A stretch of DNA of 64,000 nt. Source: Sphingomonas populi. GTDB lineage: Bacteria; Pseudomonadota; Alphaproteobacteria; Sphingomonadales; Sphingomonadaceae. The position numbers and the translations under genes are program-made. Positions 51,364 to 60,814 of the stretch are shown in pieces (position 1 is the first letter of the stretch; each line of letters starts with the position of its first letter). The stretch spans positions 28,254-92,253 of the forward strand of contig NZ_SGIS01000021.1 of assembly GCF_004208535.1 (NCBI RefSeq). Reading direction: 5' to 3'. A model generated the notes under the pieces. The model was not told the DNA's origin. It was given only the letters and a program-made list of their open reading frames with translations, and did not search any database.

Positions 51364-52919
51364 TGATCACCCGCGCCATCCTCGCGATCGACCAGGGCAC
51401 TACCAACACCAAGGCGCTGCTCGTCGCGCCCGACGGAACGGTGCTGCTCTCGCGGTCGCAGGCGATGCGCGTCACCTATCCCCGCGCGGGCTGGGCCGAA
51501 CAATCGGCGTCCGAGATTTGGGAAGCGGTCGCCGCACTGATCGGCGAGGTTCATGCGGCCGCGCCCGAGATCGAGGTCGCCGCGCTCGCGATCTCGAACC
51601 AGCGCGAGACGGTGGTGTTATGGGAAGCGGCGACTGGCCGCCCGCTCGCTCCGGCGGTGCTCTGGCAGTGCCAGCGCTCGGTCGACCGGCTTGCTGCCTT
51701 GCGGGCTGCCGGGGCCGAAGCGGCGATCGTGGAACGCAGTGGACTGGGTCTCGATCCACTGTTCCCGGCCGCGAAGATCGCCTGGCTGCTCGATTCGATC
51801 CCCGATGCGCGCGACCGTGCCGCACGCGGCGAAATCCGCTGCGGCACGATTGATAGCTGGCTGCTGTGGAACCTTACCGGCGGCGCAGTGCATGCGACCG
51901 ACCACAGCAACGCCTCACGCACGCAACTCTTCAACCTCGATACTCTTGGCTGGGACGCCGAACTGGCGCGGCTGTTCGACATCCCGCTAGCGATCCTGCC
52001 CGACATTCGTTCGTCGGACAGTCACTTCGGCGATGTCGCGGCTGGCGCGACCGCGCTGCCGGCGGGGACGCCGATCCATGCAATGCTGGGTGACAGCCAT
52101 GCCGCCTTGTTCGGTCACGGCGTCGATGCTCCGGGGCGTGGCAAGGCGACCATCGGCACCGGCAGCTCGCTGATGGTCGCCACCGACAGGCGCGTCCATT
52201 CGTCGCATGGCCTGTCGAGTACGATCGCCTGGAGCCGGGCCGGGGTCGCGCGGCACGCGCTGGAGGGCAACATATCGGTGTCGGGGCACGCCGCCGCCTT
52301 TGCGACCGCGCTGCTTGGACTTGCTGACGAAGCTGCGTTGACCGAACTCGCTTTGAGCGTCGAGACCAGCGAGGGCGTAGTGTTCGTGCCTGCGCTTGGC
52401 GGTCTCGGTGCGCCGCATTGGTGTACCAGCGCACGCGGCACGATCTCGGGCATGTCGCTGTCGACCCGGCCGGCGCACATCGCGCGCGCGACGGTCGAGG
52501 CGATCGCGCTCCAGATCGGCGACGTGCTCGACGCGATCGACGCCGATCTCGGCTCGGACTTGCCGGACCTGTTGGTCGATGGCGGTGCGACCCGCAATCC
52601 TCTGCTCGTCCAATTGCTCGCCGATTTGCTCGACCGTCCGATCGTCCGCCCGCACGTCGCCGAGGCAAGTGCGCTTGGCGTCGCGCGGATGGCGGGTGCA
52701 GCGATCGGCCTGACGGAAGCCGGCGTGCCGCGCGAAGCCGACACGTACAAACCGGCGATGCCTGCAGATCAGCGCGACGCGATCCGTCGCCACTGGCGGA
52801 TCGCCGTGGCGCGCGCGGTGCAGCCCATAACCGATCCGCCCGGAGCAGCGCTTCGCTCCCGGCAGCCCGACCAGACGCTGACAGCGCGCGGGGAAGGGCC
52901 GGATTCGGAAGCGCAATAA
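51363..52919 (+). CDS. apsK: FGGY-family carbohydrate kinase, candidate apulose kinase
   Basis: A 518-residue FGGY kinase with its ATP-site features: ILAIDQGTTNTKALLVAPDG at residues 5-24, AISNQRETVVLWE, TIDSWLLWNLTGG, MLGDSHAALFGHG, IGTGSSLMVAT and LLVDGGATRNPLLVQLLADLL. The IDQGTTNTK form resembles glycerol kinase, but the neighbours do not suggest glycerol. In the apiose pathway ApsK phosphorylates D-apulose at C4; here it is encoded with the split transketolase and divergent from the isomerase operon. L-rhamnulose or another ketose is an alternative. The ATG overlaps the aptB stop (ATGA). Confidence 0.8.
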   Translation: MITRAILAIDQGTTNTKALLVAPDGTVLLSRSQAMRVTYPRAGWAEQSASEIWEAVAALIGEVHAAAPEIEVAALAISNQRETVVLWEAATGRPLAPAVLWQCQRSVDRLAALRAAGAEAAIVERSGLGLDPLFPAAKIAWLLDSIPDARDRAARGEIRCGTIDSWLLWNLTGGAVHATDHSNASRTQLFNLDTLGWDAELARLFDIPLAILPDIRSSDSHFGDVAAGATALPAGTPIHAMLGDSHAALFGHGVDAPGRGKATIGTGSSLMVATDRRVHSSHGLSSTIAWSRAGVARHALEGNISVSGHAAAFATALLGLADEAALTELALSVETSEGVVFVPALGGLGAPHWCTSARGTISGMSLSTRPAHIARATVEAIALQIGDVLDAIDADLGSDLPDLLVDGGATRNPLLVQLLADLLDRPIVRPHVAEASALGVARMAGAAIGLTEAGVPREADTYKPAMPADQRDAIRRHWRIAVARAVQPITDPPGAALRSRQPDQTLTARGEGPDSEAQ

Positions 52920-52944
52920 CAATCAAAAACAGGGGATGAGGGAA

Positions 52945-55900
52945 ATGAAAGCAATCACCAGACTGGCTGGCCGGGGCGTGCGCAAAGGCGCGTTTCTTAC
53001 CAGTGCGAGCATAGTGTCTCTGTTCGCCGCCGGCACCGCTTATGGACAGGATACAGCCGCGCCCGCCACCGCGCTGCCAGCCACGCCACAGGCGACGACA
53101 CCCGCCGAGGGGGCCGCGGCAATCGACACCGAGACCGCCGAGACGATCGTCGTCACCGGGTCGCGCATCAAAAGCCCGACGCTTACCTCGCCGTCGCCGC
53201 TTCAGGCGATCACGTCGGAGGACATCCAGCGCACCGGCAAGCTCGACATCCAGGAAGTGCTGCAACAGAACCCGGCCTTCGGTGTGCCCGGCCAATCGCG
53301 CAACACGTCGAATTATGGCGCGCTCAGTGCCGGCACTTCGACCATCAACTTGCGCAGCCTCGGCGCAAACCGCACGCTCGTGCTGATCGACGGCCGCCGC
53401 GTGGTGGCTGGCGTGCCCGGCACCGCACAAGTCGATCTCTCGATGATTCCGAGTTCGTTCATCGAGCGTGTCGATGTCCTGACCGGCGGCGCCTCGGCGG
53501 TGTACGGGTCGGACGCCGTCGCGGGCGTCGTCAACTTCATCTACAAGAAGAAGTTCGAGGGCGTGCTGCTCAACGCGCAGACCGGTGTCTCCGAAAAGGG
53601 CGACGACAACCAATATTCGGTCGATCTGACGATCGGCCACAATTTCGATGATAATCGCGGCAACATCCTGCTGTACGGCGGTTGGCAGAAGCAGGGTGGC
53701 GTCTCGTCCGCATCGCGTAGCCGCAGCATCACCGATCAGACCAGCGTCGGTGCGGCCACGCGCAGCAACGCGCTGACCGATGCCAACCTCACCGCCGCGC
53801 AGAATCTGTTCGTCGCGCGCCTCAACAAGTCGAGTGTCGTACCGGCGAGCACGTTCAACGCGGGCAGCGGCAATTACATCGTCGATTCGACCGGCGTGAC
53901 GCGTCCGTACAACGCGGCGACCGACGGGTTCGACCGCACGCCTTATGACCAGATCTCGGTGCCGCTGGAGAAACGCCAGTTCGCTGGTCGCGGCAATTAT
54001 CAGATTTCGGACAGCATCAACGTCTATGTCGAGGGCACTTACGCCAACACTAAGTCGCGCGGACTGCTGGAGCCTTCGCCGCTGGTGCCGACCGGCTCGC
54101 TCGGTCTGTTCCGGCAGGGCAATGGCCGCTACAATATCGAGCAACTCGTCGCGAACCCGAACAACCCATTGCAGTCGCAGGTGGTGCGCAATCCGCTGGT
54201 GCCGGCCGGGCTGTACAATGTCGCCACCGATACCAACGGCGACGGCTTCCGCGATGTCGCGGTTTCGCGCCGGCTCACCGAGTTCGGCCAGCGTTTCGCG
54301 ATCTTCGACCGTACCAATCTGCGCTTCGTCGGCGGCCTTAACGGCAATCTCGGCAGCAACTGGGATTGGGACGTATCGTACAATTGGGGCCAGACTCGTG
54401 TCTCCAGCCAGTTGACCGGCCTCATCAACCAGGACCGCGCGGTCCAGGCGCTCAACGTCATCCAGGACGTGTACGACGTCAACGGCAACGGCAACACCTC
54501 CGAAGCAATCTGCGCCAGCGCCGAAGCGCGTGCGCAAGGCTGCGTGCCGTGGAACGTCTATGGCGCGGGCAAGGCCTCGCCAGGCTCGATCGCCTACCTC
54601 AACGCGACATCCACGCATGATGCGGTGCAGACGCTGGAAGTCGCTGCCGCCAACCTGTCGGGGTCGCTGTTCGAACTGCCCGCCGGCAAGGTGCAGATCG
54701 CGGTCGGCGCTGAATATCGCAAGGAGTCTAGCGAGGAGACGTTCGATCCGCTCTCGATCGCGGCGCGCAACGCGTACGTTCAGCAAACCAACACGTCGGG
54801 CAGCTTTAACGTGAAGGAAGTGTACGGCGAAATCGTCGTGCCGCTGATCCACAATACGCCGTTCTTCGACAATCTTACTCTGCGTGGCGCAGTCCGCATG
54901 TCGGATTATTCCACCGTCGGCACGTTCTACGCCTATAACGGCGGCGTCGAATGGTCGCCGGTGCCTGACATCCGCTTCCGCGGAGTCTATGCCAAGGCGG
55001 TACGCGCCCCGAATATCGGCGAGTTGTACGCCGCGCCGGCGGTGAGCATCTCGTCGGTCAACGATCCGTGCCAGGGCGTCACGCTCACCAGCACCGGCAC
55101 GACCAGCTCAGTCTGCCGCGCCAACGCGGGTGTGCTCGCCAACATCAACGCGAACGGCAGCTTCCTGCTCAACCAGTCGGATCTTCAGGGCGTCGGCGGA
55201 CTCAACGTCAGCAATCCGAACATCCGCGAGGAGAAAGCCACCACCTACACGCTCGGCGCGGTCATCAACCCGATCTCGATCCACGCGCTTCGCAATGTCA
55301 CGCTGACGTTCGATTATTACAACATCAAACTCGACGGGGCGATCGCGCGCACCAGCCGCGATTACATCCTCCAGCAATGCTATCAGAACAACGATCCGAC
55401 GTTCTGCTCGCTGGTCTCGCGGCGCGCGATCGGGTCGGGGCCTTATAGCGCGGGGTCGATCCAGCAGGTCGATTCCGCGCTCGTTAACAGCGGCGGCTTG
55501 TTGACGCAGGGGCTCGATTCGACCTTCTCGTACCGGCAGGGCATGGCGGACTGGGGCCTGGGCAATGGGGCTGCCACGTTCTCGGTCAGCTATACGCATC
55601 TGTTCAAGCAGGGCGGTACGCCGGTGACGGGCGCGGCGTATGACACCACGCTCGGCGAGATCAACACCCCGCAGGATCGCGCGGCCTTCTCGCTTAGCTA
55701 CGACAGCGACGCGGTCGGCGTGACGTTCAACGGCCAGTATATCGGCGCGTCGTACCTCGACGATCAGTACCGCATGCTGTTCAAGCTTGCCAACGGATCG
55801 CTGCCCGACAAGACGTATTTCCGCGTCGGTGCGGCCTTCTATCTGGATTCGCAGGTGCGGTTCCATGTGAAGAAGCAGTTCGAGTTCTACGTGGGCGTCA

Positions 55901-56034
55901 ACAACCTGCTCGACACCCAGCCGCCGCGCGTCATCACTGGCCTGCCCGGCAGCGTGACCGGCACCGAGACGGCGGCGGGCACTTACGACCCGATCGGTCG
56001 CCGTTTCTACAGTGGCGTGCGGTTGAAATTCTGA
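52945..56034 (+). CDS. TonB-dependent receptor for the apiose-containing glycan
   Basis: A 1029-residue outer-membrane receptor of the Sphingomonad carbohydrate type. A signal peptide (SASIVSLFAAGTAYG end) leads to a proline/threonine-rich linker with the TonB-box-like ETIVVTGSRIKSP. The plug shows ITSEDIQRTGKLDIQEVLQQNP, STINLRSLGANRTLVLIDG and ERVDVLTGGASAVYGSDAVAG, and the long barrel ends with FYSGVRLKF, with the terminal phenylalanine. The receptor would import oligosaccharides made by extracellular cleavage. It is the last gene of the transketolase/kinase operon. The ATG at 52945 is preferred to 52936, because AGGGG touches the first start but is nine bases from the second. Confidence 0.93.
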   Translation: MKAITRLAGRGVRKGAFLTSASIVSLFAAGTAYGQDTAAPATALPATPQATTPAEGAAAIDTETAETIVVTGSRIKSPTLTSPSPLQAITSEDIQRTGKLDIQEVLQQNPAFGVPGQSRNTSNYGALSAGTSTINLRSLGANRTLVLIDGRRVVAGVPGTAQVDLSMIPSSFIERVDVLTGGASAVYGSDAVAGVVNFIYKKKFEGVLLNAQTGVSEKGDDNQYSVDLTIGHNFDDNRGNILLYGGWQKQGGVSSASRSRSITDQTSVGAATRSNALTDANLTAAQNLFVARLNKSSVVPASTFNAGSGNYIVDSTGVTRPYNAATDGFDRTPYDQISVPLEKRQFAGRGNYQISDSINVYVEGTYANTKSRGLLEPSPLVPTGSLGLFRQGNGRYNIEQLVANPNNPLQSQVVRNPLVPAGLYNVATDTNGDGFRDVAVSRRLTEFGQRFAIFDRTNLRFVGGLNGNLGSNWDWDVSYNWGQTRVSSQLTGLINQDRAVQALNVIQDVYDVNGNGNTSEAICASAEARAQGCVPWNVYGAGKASPGSIAYLNATSTHDAVQTLEVAAANLSGSLFELPAGKVQIAVGAEYRKESSEETFDPLSIAARNAYVQQTNTSGSFNVKEVYGEIVVPLIHNTPFFDNLTLRGAVRMSDYSTVGTFYAYNGGVEWSPVPDIRFRGVYAKAVRAPNIGELYAAPAVSISSVNDPCQGVTLTSTGTTSSVCRANAGVLANINANGSFLLNQSDLQGVGGLNVSNPNIREEKATTYTLGAVINPISIHALRNVTLTFDYYNIKLDGAIARTSRDYILQQCYQNNDPTFCSLVSRRAIGSGPYSAGSIQQVDSALVNSGGLLTQGLDSTFSYRQGMADWGLGNGAATFSVSYTHLFKQGGTPVTGAAYDTTLGEINTPQDRAAFSLSYDSDAVGVTFNGQYIGASYLDDQYRMLFKLANGSLPDKTYFRVGAAFYLDSQVRFHVKKQFEFYVGVNNLLDTQPPRVITGLPGSVTGTETAAGTYDPIGRRFYSGVRLKF

Positions 56035-56045
56035 ACCCTCACAGA

Positions 56046-56077
56046 CTCAGGCGGTGCGAGCGATCGCGCCGCCTGAG
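56046..56077 (+). terminator. Hairpin after the TonB receptor gene
   Basis: CTCAGGCGG (56046-56054) and CCGCCTGAG (56069-56077) pair perfectly over nine bases with a 14-base loop, ten bases after the stop codon. No U-run follows, so it may act as a weak or factor-assisted terminator. Confidence 0.65.
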
Positions 56078-56211
56078 ATTGGGGGATCTTTGCAAAACAC
56101 CATCATCCTGCCGGACGTGTTCCGGTACCCACCGCTCCACAAGCTCGAACCTTTGATTTCGCGGGCCTTCTACCCCGGAACGGTCCGGCGGGACGGACCA
56201 TTGCCGATTGG

Positions 56212-56403
56212 GTAAAGTTCGCAAAGGCCACACGCTTTGGATCGGTGAGTGTTGCGATCGCGAAACCCGCCTTCGGTACAATCATCTTTCCCTTAGGTCT
56301 CGCCATCGCAGGCGCGCCGGCGTTCGGCTGGCCAAGCCGGTTATCGCACAGCGGCTGCGCAACCCGCGCTGGGAAATGGTGCTGATCGGGCTGCTGGTGA
56401 TAC
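56212..56403 (+). pseudogene. Frameshifted remnant of an M50 site-2 protease
   Basis: One frame reads FGTIIFPLGLAIAGAPAFGW; a second frame continues with AKPV, then RLRNPRWEMVLIGLLV. Joined, they match the membrane core of M50-family site-2 proteases (FGTII-P...FGWAKPV...RNPRWGM). The frame changes at GW/AKPV and both ends are lost. It lies just left of the tRNA fragment, in the ordinary-GC chromosome. Confidence 0.6.
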
Positions 56404-56448
56404 GTCCCAAGCCAACGTCGCAGAATACTGACGATTCTGACTTCACGC

Positions 56449-56466
56449 TGGTGACCCCTACGGGAG
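56449..56466 (-). other. tRNA 3'-end fragment, probable attachment site of the element
   Basis: On the minus strand this reads TCCCGTAGGGGTCACCA, which looks like the end of a T-stem plus acceptor stem with CCA. Sequence to the right does not continue as a tRNA. That is the pattern left when an element integrates at a tRNA 3' end; the intact tRNA would be at the far right junction, beyond this window. Confidence 0.5.
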
Positions 56467-56581
56467 AACAAAGGTAGTATATGTAACAAGTTGATTTTGC
56501 ACTAGACGTTGGAAACGCGCGATTTTCTGCCATGGTCTGTGAGATTCCGGTGTGAGATTCTTACCGGCCATGAGGAGGAAA

Positions 56582-58330
56582 ATGACGAGTACGATACCGC
56601 ACGTCCGCAAGCGCGATGGCGTGTTCCAATTTGAAAGACGGGTGCCGCTGCATATCCAGCGCGATGCCCCGCGCTATGCGGAGTTGTTTAACTCCAAGCC
56701 GCTCTACCGTGTGTCGCTTCGTACCAAAGACGAAGGCCAAGCCCTGATCGCGCGCACCGCTGCCAAGGCACACTTTGAGGCTCTGTTGGCGAAAGCAGCG
56801 GGACGTGAAGCGCGTGCGTTGCCAGCGCTTGTCCTGCCGGCACCACCCGAGCGGATAGTTACGCAAGCTGATCTTGATATGGTCGCAGACCGTTACGCGC
56901 ATTTAACCGCTGATCCGTTCGAACGGCTTCACCGCCGCGCCAACGTTGATCCCGCCGCCGCCGAGGAGTTGGCGCGGAGGGAGTACGAAATCGAGTTGTT
57001 CGCAGAAGACATTCAGCGCGCGTTGACAATGCCTCACGATCAAAGTGACGGACCGATACTGCGTCCGACGGATGAGGCTCGACTGATCGTTACGGAGCGC
57101 GGTTACAAGGCTCCTGCGGGAAGCGAGGAGCTTGGTGCGATTGTTGGTGCGGTGCGTACCGGGATGACACGCGGGTACGCACGTATATCCGCCTTAGCAA
57201 CAGGGGAGGCGGTGCCGATGCTGCCTCCGTCGAACAAACCAAAACCGGATTCCGACGGCATGACGTTCGCCGAGGCGGTAAAGCGCTATCTAGAGGTCTG
57301 TAAGCCGTCCTCCCGCGCGTTTTCAGAGACAAGCCTTGCGCTTAAGCAGTTTGAAGCCTGCGTGGGCCGTAAAGCGCTTGTAGCAGTCTCCCGCGAGGAT
57401 ATGCACCTTTTCGCCGAACACCTTTCCAACCACATCGTAGGCGGGAAAAGCGCGGGCAGTGTCGTCCGGCATCTTTCTGAACAGACCATCGCTAAACGCA
57501 TAAGGATGCTCGGTGCGGTACTGAACCACGCAATCGATCGGGGTTGGATGAAAGGTGCTAATCCAGCGCATGGGATCAAAGTTTCTAAATACGTTAAGGA
57601 AACAAGCCAAGCCTTGATGCCGAGCAAGCGTAGGCTACAAATTGATGAGCTTAATCGCATCTTTGCACATCCGTGGTTCACGGGTTGCCGGTCTGCCGTA
57701 GAGGTTCACGCGCCCGGTAACTTTCGCTTAGATGACTCTAGATTTTGGGCTCCCATTGTGGCGCTGTTTACCGGTTGCCGCGCGGCGGAGATTGGAGGTC
57801 TTAAGATCAGTGATGTGCGATTGAACGACCGTTTTCCACATTTTCTGATCCGGGACAATGAATACCGTAAGGTGAAGAACCGGCGCGCGCGCAGTGTCCC
57901 AATTCTAACGGCGTTGCTTGACCTTGGTTTTGCTCGGTATTTCGATAGGATATCTGCAAGTGGCGCGTTGCGCCTCTTTCCCGATTGGGCCGCTAGAAAG
58001 CGCATCGGGGGTGGACCTGATGAATACCCTGCATGGTCAAATGCGAACATCATTCGTTCGTTCAATCGTACCGTCCTGCCCACCGCGTTACATGAAACGC
58101 TGTCAGCAGATATGCGACGAGAGGTAACGTTTCACTCGTTGCGCGGCGCATTCAAGGCTATGCTGACCGTCACGAACGGTATTCGACCTCACATCGCGAA
58201 TGAGGTGGTTGGGCATGCTAACTCGGAACTGGACGAACGCTACATCGGCGGCCTTACCATCGAAGAAACTTACCCAACTGTGCATAGCTGCACATATCGC
58301 GGGTTGATTTTGCCGCCGCCGCCAGTCTGA
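56582..58330 (+). CDS. Tyrosine recombinase (integrase)
   Basis: A 582-residue site-specific integrase. The catalytic set is visible: arginine in LFTGCRAAEIGGLKISDV, HSLR in TFHSLRGAFKAML, GHANSELDERYIGG with the final H-x and the tyrosine in the last motif region. The N-terminal part begins VRKRDGVFQFERRVP, typical of the DUF6538-containing phage/genomic-island integrases. It is the first gene inside the element, 115 bases from the tRNA-end fragment, as expected for the enzyme that integrates at that tRNA. ATG at 56582 follows GAGGAGG. Composition is AT-richer than the chromosome to the left. Confidence 0.93.
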   Translation: MTSTIPHVRKRDGVFQFERRVPLHIQRDAPRYAELFNSKPLYRVSLRTKDEGQALIARTAAKAHFEALLAKAAGREARALPALVLPAPPERIVTQADLDMVADRYAHLTADPFERLHRRANVDPAAAEELARREYEIELFAEDIQRALTMPHDQSDGPILRPTDEARLIVTERGYKAPAGSEELGAIVGAVRTGMTRGYARISALATGEAVPMLPPSNKPKPDSDGMTFAEAVKRYLEVCKPSSRAFSETSLALKQFEACVGRKALVAVSREDMHLFAEHLSNHIVGGKSAGSVVRHLSEQTIAKRIRMLGAVLNHAIDRGWMKGANPAHGIKVSKYVKETSQALMPSKRRLQIDELNRIFAHPWFTGCRSAVEVHAPGNFRLDDSRFWAPIVALFTGCRAAEIGGLKISDVRLNDRFPHFLIRDNEYRKVKNRRARSVPILTALLDLGFARYFDRISASGALRLFPDWAARKRIGGGPDEYPAWSNANIIRSFNRTVLPTALHETLSADMRREVTFHSLRGAFKAMLTVTNGIRPHIANEVVGHANSELDERYIGGLTIEETYPTVHSCTYRGLILPPPPV

Positions 58331-58706
58331 TATCGCGTGATCGGCGAGAGTTCAAAGCGCGGGCTTGATTGTCCAATTTGTTAACGCGTGAGCTTTGTAT
58401 TCTAGAGGAGCAAATGTAAGCAATCAGCCCACCAAACTATCACATTATGCCTATCTCCCCCCCCCCCCGCAGTGATATGCGATGCGCCATGCCGAAGTTA
58501 ATTCGAACTATTTTTAAACGTAATTCTCGCATGCGAGCATTGATATTCAACGTATTTTATAAATATATATGTAATTTACCTTAACATATTGATGATGCAA
58601 AAGAAGCATAGCAGATCGTAAACTAAGAGCTGTTGCACGCTTTTCGCATTGCGCTAACTGGATGCCTCGGCCTGATTGATTATGTGGCCGAGGAAGGTAA
58701 AACCAA
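58331..58706. other. AT-rich gap with a 12-C run
   Basis: No ORF is convincing here. The gap holds a C12 homopolymer at 58457-58468, AT-rich blocks near 58500-58580 (ATTTTATAAATATATATG) and the upstream region of the polymerase-like gene. The AT-rich block could contain a promoter or a replication-related site, but no repeats were found that would settle it. Confidence 0.4.
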
Positions 58707-60059
58707 TTGAATCTAGACTTGTTTTCCGGCGCGGGCAACGTAACGCCCGAGCGGACGGGTAAGCCGAACCTGTATCGAACCGGCGAAATTAAATCCGCCT
58801 CTATGTCCCTGTCCTTCATCGCTACCGGTGAAATCGGAACTGCCGCCGTACAGGCGTTGGCGGCACGACTGAACTATGATGCTGGTGTTCGGGGTGCGCC
58901 GAGCAAAAAATACGTTGCCGCCGTCGGCGCTACGATCAACGATCTGCTTCGAGCCGCGTCCTACGATCCAGTACGGGCATGTTCGCGCCCCCTTAGCTCC
59001 GGCAGCTTTTCGGATCGCGTGGTTGGTTATCGTCCCTTCGTGCGGGTTCTGGATGATCTGGTAGCACAGCGCTATATTGGCATCGATAAAGGCTATCATG
59101 ACTCATCGGACCCGTACGCCAGCTATGTGACGCGAGTATGGGCAACATCGAAGTTGTTTAACTACCTTGCAGGGCTTCACGTCACCCCCTCCAACCGCGC
59201 TGAACACTTCGCGCGGGTACAGCAGTCCATCGACCCGACCAGCATCATCCGGCTCAAGGGCACCAAGCCGACTAGGGAAGGAAAGTATGAGTTCGAAGCT
59301 CCGGCGGTACCGGTTAACATCAACGATGCCGCTGTTGCTGCGCTTGCTGAACCAGTGCGAACCCTAAACGCTTTTCTGTTCGCGCAGGTTATCGACGGTG
59401 GCGAGTTCGACGGCCTTTATCGCAGCTTCAACCTTGGCGATCATCCCGCGTTTGCATGGAACATGGGTGGTCGGCTGTACAACGCGAATGGTGGTTATCA
59501 GCAGGACGCCAAGGATGTGCGTTCCGGCATCACCTTCAACCGTATGCCAACGGTAGAGATCGATATCACTGCCAGTCACTTGACCATCTTGCACGGGCTT
59601 ATGGGTGTGCAGCTTCCAGCCGGTGATGATCCCTATGCGGCCACCGGATTGCCTAGAGAGATCGCGAAGGCTTGGGTCGCGATGACCCTCGGCCATGATG
59701 ACTATCACGCAAATTGGACGCCCAAGGTAAGCGGAAGGTTGAAAGGCAACGAACTTCTTAACGGTAAATCATTGCAGAAGGCGTTTCCGATCGCGAAAGT
59801 ACAGGAACTTGTCTTGCGTAAGCTACCTGTTCTGCAAGGCTGGGACGGCAACCCTATCAAGTGGGCTGATCTTCAATTCATCGAAAGCGAGATCATCTTA
59901 GCTACAATGTTGAAGTTGATGAAATTCTGCAACGCCCCTTCTCTACCAGTGCATGATTCCCTTATCATTCCGAAGGATAATACAGAAATGGGTACAGCCT
60001 TCCTTAAATACTGTTTTAAAAAGAAGGTTGGAGTTGATCCCTATGTCAAGATTAAATAG
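58707..60059 (+). CDS. Element-encoded protein with family-A-polymerase-like motifs
   Basis: A 450-residue protein I cannot name. Three ordered motifs recall single-subunit family A polymerases: a motif A-like VEIDITASHLTILHGL (D286, S290), a motif B-like LPREIAKAWVAMTLG (R317, K321) and a motif C-like LPVHDSLIIP (H416-D417). Upstream, FAWNMGGRLYNANGGYQQDAKD resembles the palm-proximal region of some phage/element polymerases. The long N-terminal half is unrecognised. The likely start is TTG at 58707 with GAGGAAGG 10 bases upstream. Placement directly after the integrase suggests replication or repair of the element. Motif spacing must be checked against structures. Confidence 0.6.
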   Translation: MNLDLFSGAGNVTPERTGKPNLYRTGEIKSASMSLSFIATGEIGTAAVQALAARLNYDAGVRGAPSKKYVAAVGATINDLLRAASYDPVRACSRPLSSGSFSDRVVGYRPFVRVLDDLVAQRYIGIDKGYHDSSDPYASYVTRVWATSKLFNYLAGLHVTPSNRAEHFARVQQSIDPTSIIRLKGTKPTREGKYEFEAPAVPVNINDAAVAALAEPVRTLNAFLFAQVIDGGEFDGLYRSFNLGDHPAFAWNMGGRLYNANGGYQQDAKDVRSGITFNRMPTVEIDITASHLTILHGLMGVQLPAGDDPYAATGLPREIAKAWVAMTLGHDDYHANWTPKVSGRLKGNELLNGKSLQKAFPIAKVQELVLRKLPVLQGWDGNPIKWADLQFIESEIILATMLKLMKFCNAPSLPVHDSLIIPKDNTEMGTAFLKYCFKKKVGVDPYVKIK

Positions 60060-60369
60060 TATATAAGGGAGAGAGGGAGAGGGGAAGCATACCAGTAACG
60101 TTTAGCAGCGGGTTATCTGTAGACGCATATTCATGCTGGTATGATCCTATTTCAGATGGGCCTATTTAAGCCGCTGCAAGCGCTGTTATTGATTTTTGGC
60201 TACCTGACCAGCTACAAGCCAGTAATGACGCTGTAGAGTGCCTCTACGGGCAAAATAGAGGCATTACGTACAACGCTGTGACCTTTCCCGAAAATTTCAG
60301 GCGAAAATTCCACAAGCAATCCCAAGAGTTCGCCGTCGAAAACCTAAGACATGCCCGTAAACATTCGAA
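60060..60369. other. Intergenic gap without a visible gene
   Basis: The 310 bases after the polymerase-like gene contain purine-rich GGGAGAGAGGGAGAGGGG near 60066, then moderate-GC sequence with no ORF, hairpin or repeat I can support. Convergent with the lipoprotein gene to the right. Confidence 0.3.
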
Positions 60370-60813
60370 TCAAAACCGTTGCACCGGATGACGGCATGCA
60401 AAATCGTAGGCCTTGGCGAACGTCTTGGCGTCGATCTTCATTCCCATCATTTCCTCTCCCTCGATCATGTTCGGTGCCTCGGGATTGGGTGAGGCGATGA
60501 ACCGCTTAAAGCCGGTGTAAGCGCCAAAGGCATTCTTCGAGTTGACTTCTCCGCACAGCATCTGCGCGCCAGTATCCAGCGCGTTGACAAATTCGTTGCG
60601 GAACTTGGCAGAGTCCGCATCCTTCAACCCACCCTTGAGGTTCATTTCCGCCGATACCTTCGTGTCGATCGTCTTGTTCATACCATCGGATGCAGGGGGC
60701 GAGTCCGAAGTTGCGCTAGCATCGTCCGGCTTCGTTCCGCACGCGCTGATGAGTAGCAGGACACCGACGATCGAACCGAGCTTTGCGGCTCTTGTTTGCC
60801 TTTCCAGAAGCAT
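60370..60813 (-). CDS. Putative lipoprotein of the element
   Basis: A 147-residue protein with a classical lipoprotein signal: basic MLLERQTRAAK, hydrophobic core LGSIVGVLLL and lipobox ISAC at about residues 22-25. The mature part opens with a serine/proline-rich linker (TKPDDASATSDSPPASDG) and has two further cysteines. No named domain is recognised. Its ATG at 60813 follows directly after the TAG stop of the secreted-protein gene (CTAGGATG), so the two are co-transcribed and probably work together at the cell surface. A TTG 24 bases upstream inside the previous gene is an alternative start. Confidence 0.65.
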   Translation of the reverse strand: MLLERQTRAAKLGSIVGVLLLISACGTKPDDASATSDSPPASDGMNKTIDTKVSAEMNLKGGLKDADSAKFRNEFVNALDTGAQMLCGEVNSKNAFGAYTGFKRFIASPNPEAPNMIEGEEMMGMKIDAKTFAKAYDFACRHPVQRF

Positions 60814-60814
60814 C

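Noticed and set aside
51931..54852. Open frame of 973 codons opposite the kinase and TonB receptor genes
   Set aside because: It crosses two well-supported genes and shows only shadow-type composition.
56046..56077. CRISPR or tRNA gene candidates around 56000-56500
   Set aside because: Only a single hairpin and a tRNA 3' fragment are present; no repeat-spacer array or complete cloverleaf could be built.
58457..58468. C12 run as a phase-variation tract
   Set aside because: It is not inside or just before any supported coding start, so contingency control is not supported.
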